Assembly: GCA_008828725.1 (NCBI GenBank)
Contig: MEHQ01001083.1
Coordinates: forward strand, 229,606 to 293,605
Length of the DNA: 64,000 nt
Reading direction: 5' to 3'
From: Saccharina japonica
Lineage: Eukaryota > Sar > Phaeophyceae > Laminariales > Laminariaceae
The notes beneath the pieces are model-generated. The model had not been told where the DNA came from, ran no database searches, and worked only from the letters and a program-made list of their open reading frames with translations. Positions 57,340 to 64,000 of the stretch are shown here, in pieces. The stretch's first letter is position 1; each line of letters starts with the position of its first letter. A program made the position numbers and the translations under genes.

Positions 57340-58160
57340 GTAACTGGATGTGGCTGTTGTCTGTCGCGTGTTGCACGAGAAAAAAACGTTTGTATGCTTC
57401 TTGGGTATCCCTGCCGTATTTTAGACACATGAGCGTAGATGGATATGGCAGTTGTACGTCGTGTGTTGAACTGGTAGTAAACGTTTTTTATATTTTGATT
57501 GTTGTGTCGATTTTCGTAGATGGATGTTGCGGTTGTCTGTCGTGTGTCGCACGGGAATTTGTTTTTGTTTTATCCCACGGTATTGCGGTGGGGTGGTATA
57601 TTGTGATACGACTGGGTGAGACACAGAGTATCCCCTTGCAGGTTTGTCTATTAAGCATCCTTGGTGTTACTCACTTTCCGTAGAGTCAAGCGTAGAAGAG
57701 AAGCAGCTATATTAATCCCCGGCTCAAGTATGGCCCACAGATATTATAAATACCCCGAATACCGAATACGAATGCCATCCAAGTTATACGAAAACGGACC
57801 AATTACCTATGCAGAGGTAATTACCGGCCTTCCTAGCCCATACCATTACAATATTCTGTTCGTGGCGGTTGTCCGGCGTGTGTTGCACGGGAAAACGCTT
57901 TTTATATTTTAATTGTTTTGTCGATTTCCCGATTTGTTAAGCGGTTGACTATCGTGTGCAGCACGGGAAATCGTTTTCGTTTTATTTGGTAGTAGCGGTT
58001 GAGTGGAATATTCCATTCGTGGCATTCGTGGATTTTTCATGGCTTTGGCTTCTTGGGCACCATTGCCGGACACGAGAGCGTAGATGGATGTGGCGTTGGT
58101 CTAGCGTGTGTTGCATGGTGTTGCATGGTGTTGCACGGAAAAACACCCTATATTTTGATG
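57340..58160. repeat. Degenerate repeat, about 80-100-bp units, six or more copies
   Basis: The phrase GTAGATGGATGTGGCGGTTG, TGTCGTGTGTTGCACGGGAA and TATATTTTGATTGTTGTGTC recurs near 57346, 57437, 57517, 57863, 57940 and 58079 with substitutions. The open frames here come from this repeat. It lies in the spacer between the inverted arms. Confidence 0.65.
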
Positions 58161-59126
58161 TTTTGTGCTTTTTTACATGGATGGGTTGGGCTTCTTTCGC
58201 GTCACTCCTTTAGTTGTCTGTCGTGCGTTGTGGGAAAGTGGCTTGGGTATACCATATTTTAGAGTCCGTCGATTTTATTCCATGGTTTGGCTTTGCTTGC
58301 CTCATTGCGTTGCTTTGTGTGTTTTCTTGCTGGAGAGTGTGCCTTTGATTGGGGCTCATTTATTGCGTCAGGGATCAATAATCGACAATATTTTAACGGG
58401 ACTTCTTTTGATGTTATGGGCCTTTTTTGCATCATTCATTACGTCAGGAATCAACAATACAAACTGGGTCTCTTCAACGGTCCCTTGGCATCGTAAACTG
58501 GAGCCTTAGCCTCTCGGTCCCTTGGCATCGTAAACTACCTGATGTATTGCGCGGCCTTATTCCTCCTTCGCTTCGCCGACGGCCTGGGCCGGCGGCGAAG
58601 CCCCCTTGTATCTGTATATGATTTGTAGATGTTCTCGTAGATAGTCTGTAGATGGTCTATCGGTCAGACGTGTGACAGCACTCAGCTGAAAAACTTGGAA
58701 CACTCATCCAAAACTCCCAACTTAACTGAGAGCGGCCACCTCAAGAGATAGCTGGGTTCGTCTACTGTACGCGGTGTTACCCGTCTATGGCGGCGATGTG
58801 TGCGAGCGTTTGTGCGACATCGTGCAAAGCGTATGTAACCATCCGAGTTTTTTTGTTTTTTATCAGCATGCATGCTACCCAATGGAATTGACGGTCCACT
58901 CGGCAAAACCCTCCTTGAACCCCTCTCCCCCTCTCAGAACTGGGGTAGGTGCTGTCGGAAGCTCGGTTCCCGGCGCCTCCGGAGGCGTCGCTTCCGGGGG
59001 AGGGATGGGAGGCGTCCCCGGGGGGGCAGGGGGCGCCGCCGTCGGCGGTGGTGGCCCAGGGGGGCGCGGGGTTTCCTCATCTGCCTTGGGTGGGGGAGGG
59101 GGGGGGGTGGGGGGGGGGGCGGCTTG
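58160..59126. other. Stretch with no confidently placed exon
   Basis: GGAGGCGTCGCTTCCGGGG and similar G/C-rich sequence (58940-59125) encodes Gly/Ala/Val-rich low complexity and could belong to the next COG4 exon if a G-run is mis-sized. A possible short exon ending CTATGGCGGCGATGTGTG... (donor GTATGT near 58830) could not be assigned. Confidence 0.4.
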
Positions 59127-62100
59127 ATGAGCAACGAGTGCTTGGTTTTCGTGAACACCTTGGAGGCGTGTTCTAAGTTTGCGGTGCGGCTGCGGGAGAT
59201 GCTGGAGAGGGACGCCTCGGCTGCATTTGGGGGCGCGGGGCACGACGCGGAGAGGGTGATGTCGTGCCTGCAGGGCCTGGGGTCGACGAGAGCGCTGTTC
59301 GCGAGGGCCGCGAGCGACTGCCTGGAGGAGGTGAGGAGGAGGAAGGAGTGTCTCGGGAGGAGGAGGAGGAGGAAGAAGAGAAGTATTTGCGAAGGTTTTG
59401 GGAAGTTTTTTGTTTTGTTTGTTTTACTTTTGATTTTGTTTTGTTGCTAGTTTTTTATGGGACGGGGGGATTCCCCACTAAATCAAATGTTTTCTCGTGT
59501 TTCGGGGCTGCCTTCTGCCTTGTCTTTTTCGGTATTAATAGCTCTCGGACAACGACCAACGCAATAAATAGAGAACAACCTCGCGGGGAGGTTTTATTGT
59601 TAGTGCGGCGTTCCGTCGACCCAAGGTCTCTCCTGAGGGGCGAATACAGGAGGCGTGGTTGATGACGGGGGGCAGTGTCACCTCCTCCCCCCACCCCCCC
59701 ACCCCTCCCCTATCTCACTCGCCCACCTCCTCTTTTCCAAACCTTTTATTTCCCCGACATTTTCCTAGCGGGGCAATCACAAGCGTTACAGTTACTCGCG
59801 GGATAATAGCTTGCGGGAGAACCCACATTTGCGGCGAGACGAGCACTTGTAGTTGGGACTATCGGTTGCGGGGACTCTTATCTATTTTCTTCTGCCATTT
59901 TTGTTTTTCTTCTCTTTCCTTTCGGGACAATCGCTTGGGGCTGATAACACCCTTTGCGGGAAAATTCTTGCTTGTATATACTGACATTTCTTCCGCCATG
60001 TCGTGCTTTTTTTTTTAGTTTCCACCAGGACAAGTATTTTACTTGACTGCGGGACAATCGCTTTTTGGGGCTGATATGATCATTTTTTGGGGAAAACTCT
60101 TGTTTCATCCCTGTATTTCATTCCGCCATGTTTTTTTTTTTCTTATTTCTTTTTTTTCCGTTTTGTTTATGTTTTTTTTTGTTTCTGTTGTCTTGGAACC
60201 GTTTCTCACCAGGTGTTGAACCGCCTGAGGCCAGTGGTTCGAACGGTGGTTTCGTCCCACCTGGGAGAAAAGTCCCCAGTGTCCTTCCAGCTGACGGAGA
60301 ACCAGTACGCTGCTAACGAAGCCGAGGACCCGTTCGCCCACACCCTCGTACAGTTTCTTAGGTAAGGCACGGCGGCGGGGCGAGGGAAGGGGAGGGGAGG
60401 GGGCGTACTCATTTGTTGCTCGCCTTAGTTATTTAACCATTGACCACGCATCCCTTTCGAGACGGACCACCGTTCGTACTCCTCATAAAGACACCTCCAA
60501 CATTTGGGCGCGGGGCAGTCATTGTCGTGCTTGGCTGTAATCGTATGACCGTAGACCCTCGCATCCCTTCAATGCCGGGACGGAGCACGTCGAGTTTTCA
60601 CCAACCAGGCAGACATTGATTGCTTACACCAAGCGCGAAGCGAAACGTGAGGTGTTCGGGCGAGTCGCAAGGTTAGGCTGCATCCTTCTAAGAATCGCCT
60701 GAGAGGCGTTACGGGGGGGGGGGGGGGGGGGGGGGGGGGTGGGAAGTGCGGGCGGGGCTTCCTCTAATCTATGTATTGATTTTAGTGGTGTAGATGATTG
60801 CCCGACCTTTGCGTCCTTCTGATAGCCTGGGGAGAGAGAGGGGGGCTTCCTGTTATGTTGAGCCGGTAATGCTTTGATGTGGTCCCTGATGCAGGCCTTT
60901 CTTCATTTTGCTTCCTCTCCCGTCGCTCCCCAGTGCTGAAGGGATGCCCTGGATTCGAAAAGGTCCCCAGGTTCGAGTTGAGGTCCCATTTTGGCAGGAG
61001 GGTCCCAAGTTGGAATCATGGTCCCAGCTTTGTGAAACAAAATCCCCAACTTCGAGTTAAAACCCTAGCCTGGAAGTTTGGTCCTTCTTGCTTTTTCGGT
61101 TACGTCCCAGCTTCCAACTAAGGTTTCTCAGATAAAATCGACGGTTTTCCACCATGTGTCACGGTGTTTTTCGAAATCCTCCCTCACGCCCCCCTCCCCC
61201 ACACTCCATTGCTCCCTGCCCTGTCTTGCCTGGCTCTCCGAACTCTTGCGTCACCCGGCACGTTGCACCGTGGGACCCGGCCCCGCTGAAGGCTTTTGCT
61301 TGAGCCGTACCGACCACCGGGGGGGCTGTCGGAATCCCTCTTTCTGGAACTCCTTACCCTCGTCGCCGCTTACCTCGCCAAGAGGCTAGAGCTGGCTCTC
61401 AAGAGGCGTATGTTCACCCAATTAGGGGGTTTGCAGGTAGGCGAGGCGTTATCCCTTTTCACGTCGGATAGTTATATCACGATCTACTGTAGATACGATA
61501 TATAGATCATTTGGATCATAACCTGCCGTTATGAATTGTTTGTGCAGGATCCCTTCACGCGTCGAATAGATCATACAGTAGATCGCGATCTAGCCGTTAT
61601 AAGTTGTTGTGCATGATATATGTATACTAGCTAATGTATGCGTATGATGTGTACATATGTAACCCGAGAAACACGTGCTAGATCATGAAGATTATATGGC
61701 TACCCCCCCCCCCCCCGGCTGCATGAGCTAGATCATACAGATCAGGAATATATCTGCCCTGCAAGATTTAGAGCATGAACTGGGGATCAATTAGTCGTTT
61801 GTCCGATTTTTGTGACCGTTATACTACCGCAAAAACGATCCCACACTAATTACAAGCGATTCTACATTTAGAGCATGAAATGAGGATCGATCAGTGGTCT
61901 GTCCGATATTTTTGTAACCGTTATACTACCGCAAAAAACGATATCACACTAATTGCAACTGATTTTCCCCCCTAAACGTGGGTGCGCTTCTAAAGGAGTT
62001 TTTGAGGTGTCGGCATCGTGTTTTTTATTGCTCCCCACCTTCCCCCCTTTTTGCGGGGGGGTCTCGTAACAAAAAGGCGAACTTGGCTGGAAGGGGGAGA

Positions 62101-63094
62101 GTGCTACTCGTATAGCTTATATAGCCTCTATCTACCGTTACTACGGTTGCCTTTGGTTTTGACGCTACATTTTGGTATACTATGTACGGGTTGGCTCATG
62201 GGAGTTCCTCAAGTTTTTGGAAGGAACTAACAGGGTGAGGAGGGGACGTTTTCTCTCTGCCCCCTTGCGCTGGTACAGCTGGTGGTGGTGCCGCCTCGAG
62301 ATTACTTATACGTATCTTGTGACCTGTTCACTGATAGTACAGATCACGATCTAAATGATCTGCTGTAGATTTTATGTTTGCCGTTATGGTAATATGATAT
62401 CTTGTGCTAGAGCCGTGCCACCACCGCACCACACAGATCATGCCTGGGAAACATGTGCAGAAGAGCTGTGGCTTACAGATTCCACCCTGACCTATGGCAT
62501 AACCCAGACCGTGCAGATCATATACCTATATACATCAGGGATGTATGTATCTGACCCCGAAGATCTAGATCGTCAAATCGGGATCTGATCTGATCTGGTC
62601 TGTTCGATATGTGAAATCGGGATCCGATTTGAGCTGATCTGCTCGGGTGTGTGACCTGGGAATTGATCTGATCTGATCTGTTCGATGCCCGGTATGTGAC
62701 ATAGGGATCTGATATGATCTGCTCGGTGTGTGAAATGGGCATCGGATTTAATTCGTCCGATTGGTGAACTGGAGATGGATCTGATATGATCTGTTCGATT
62801 TGTGAACTGGGGGTGGATCTGACGTGGTCTGCTCGGTGTGTGAACTGGGGATGGACCTGATCTGATCTGCTCGGTGTATGAACCGGGGATCTGACCTGAT
62901 CTGTTCGGTGTGTTAAATGAGCATATGGTCTGATCTGATATGTGCGGTGTGTGAACGTTTTCCAACCTGACCCAATTCAATCCCCCCGCTTTCCTCGGCG
63001 ACGGCAGCTGGACAAGGACCTCCGGTGCGTCATGGGCTTTTTCACTCAGCAGGCCGGGCGAGGGGCGCGGGAGCCGTTCTCCAGACTGGTGCAG
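59127..63094 (+). CDS. COG4: COG4, four internal exons running into the right arm (partial)
   Basis: Plus-strand exons: about 59127-59330 (NECLVFVNTLEACSKFAVRL to SDCLEE; 5' border unresolved in a G-rich tract), 60213-60361 (VLNRLRPVVRTVVSSHL, NEAEDPFAHTLVQFL), 61292-61436 (LEPYRPPGGLSE to FTQLGGLQ) and 63008-63094 (LDKDLRCVMGFF to RLVQ, followed by GCAAGA). Phases match at every join, and the series follows animal COG4 (FLVTLNNVEVC, YEANDPW, RLGGLQFDKELRSL). The two remaining 3' exons, known from the left arm, would lie just past the right edge. COG4 acts in Golgi retrograde vesicle tethering. The first three exons lie in the spacer and the fourth is shared with the left arm. Confidence 0.85.
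60395..60602 (-). repeat. Inverted copies of family B C-run repeats
   Basis: On the minus strand, GGCATTGAAGGGATGCGAGG, GTCTACGGTCATACGATTAC and AGCACGACAATGACTGCCCC correspond to 33165-33242. GTACGAACGGTGGTCC, GAAAGGGATGCGTGGTCAAT and GGTTAAATAAC correspond to 34375-34535. It is intronic in COG4. Confidence 0.6.
60713..60739. repeat. 27-bp G homopolymer
   Basis: Uninterrupted G run in a COG4 intron. A similar G20 run is at 43105-43124. True lengths are uncertain with any sequencing platform. Confidence 0.9.
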
Positions 63095-64000
63095 GCAAGA
63101 TTTCGGTCCCTTTATTTTTTAGTCATCGACGTGCAGACACGCGCGGACACCGTTTGTTGGAGTGTGGACCTGAGATCCGTGTATTGAGCATGTGTAGTCG
63201 CTACGCAGTCGTTTCCGTGTCAAACGTTTGTGCCTAAGTTCGCCTTGTGCGTGTGGCTTGCGCGTGTGCCTCTCGTGAATCTCTGTTGTGTGACCTGTGC
63301 GAGTCGTTTCCGTGTCCAACTTATGTGCTTGAGTTCGCTGTAGTACATTAAATTTCTTGTTTGGGATATCAACTAAGTAGCAACTTGCGGCGAGATACAT
63401 ACAGTATACACTATACATGAAATGCCCGGCGACCGGCGAGGTTGCGAGTTCCGTAGTTGCTCTTTGTCGTTCGGTATTATTGTACAGTCAACTTGCTTGT
63501 ATCGGGAAAGTTATGATTCCGGCAGACGCTTGGGTCTGTGGATCAGTATTTTTTTGTTCAGCCTGCGCTGAACGCCAGTGATTTGAGCGTTCTGTGCAGA
63601 GTCGACCACGCCCACGCGCTAAATGTGCTGTCGCATCTATCGCCCTACAGTATGCGAATAGAGCCCCGCTGCTCTGGAATGTTTGTACCCGACAAGGGAG
63701 GACAGGACAAGACAGGGCAGGATGGGGCGTATTTTGAAACGGGAACCCTTTCCGGGTGGCGCGAACCAAAAATCGCCTGCTGTTTTATGTCGAAAATATT
63801 TTGGCTTAGTTTTTGTTTCATGTGGTTTACCCGTGGTTGTATATATGCCCTGCGTTTGTGGTTCAAGCCTGCTTCTTAGAGAGATTCGTGCTGTGCGTTT
63901 TGTTCGCATTTTGTGCGTGTTTTGTGTGTTTCAGCCTGTGTGTTTTGTGTTTGTAGCCTGTGTGTTTTGTTGTGTGTGTTTCGTTGTGTGTGTTTTTTTT
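61694..64000. repeat. Large inverted repeat, right arm (continues off the window)
   Basis: Reverse complement of 54550-56840, including the COG4 exon at 63008-63094, the GATC minisatellite (62569-62934) and the 105-bp pair. The CCCCC run near 61705 is longer than its mirror. The outer difference cluster is at about 63750-63850. Confidence 0.95.

Noticed and set aside
58774-59127. Gly/Ala-rich 117-codon open frame
   Set aside because: Low-complexity G/C-rich sequence. It may be part of a COG4 exon after G-run correction but is not supportable as a separate gene.

Overview
The window is eukaryotic nuclear DNA. Coding information is split into short exons, mostly 80-360 bp, separated by long introns of about 0.3-3.2 kb. 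Most have GT-AG borders and a few appear to be GC-AG. There are no bacterial operons, rRNA genes or convincing tRNA genes. One gene (11860-19314) starts with a signal-peptide-like leader followed by an SCHAFHVP motif. This resembles the ASAFAP-type bipartite plastid presequence of heterokont algae. Interstitial TTAGGG/CCCTAA repeats, a Ty1/copia reverse-transcriptase remnant and dense small repeats fit a stramenopile alga, perhaps a brown alga. The organism call is inference.

Layout: 163-7777 (+) holds the C-terminal eight exons of cytosolic aspartyl-tRNA synthetase, whose 5' end lies off the window. 7778-11859 is intergenic. 11860-19314 (+) is a six-exon gene for an unrecognised, probably plastid-targeted protein. 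19315-22660 has no supported gene. 22661-26231 (+) holds fragments of a possible small gene. About 27375-43936 (+) is a TBC1D19-type TBC-domain gene; its middle is present twice (30366-34635 and 35554-39809), the two copies joined by a roughly 918-bp pure TATG microsatellite. 46859-51339 (-) is a SETD9-like SET-domain gene with a large octamer-repeat palindrome in its first intron. 53028-55526 (-) carries the last three exons of COG4, while 59127-63094 (+) carries four middle-to-late COG4 exons running off the right edge.

The COG4 region is a large inverted repeat, about 54550-56840 against 61694-64000. The same COG4 exon sits in both arms, on opposite strands. Both this and the TBC1D19 duplication could be recent rearrangements or assembly artefacts (false duplication, fold-back join). 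Seven N bases, all in one copy of the TBC1D19 duplication, and indel-type differences at its C-rich end point towards artefact there.

Between exons the sequence is packed with short non-autonomous elements: a three-copy TIR element family, other fold-back elements (one enclosing TTAGGG repeats), two tRNA-like SINE candidates on the minus strand, and several short dispersed repeat families of about 60-200 bp. The conserved genes are housekeeping functions (translation, Golgi tethering, Rab regulation, lysine methylation) with no evident functional linkage.
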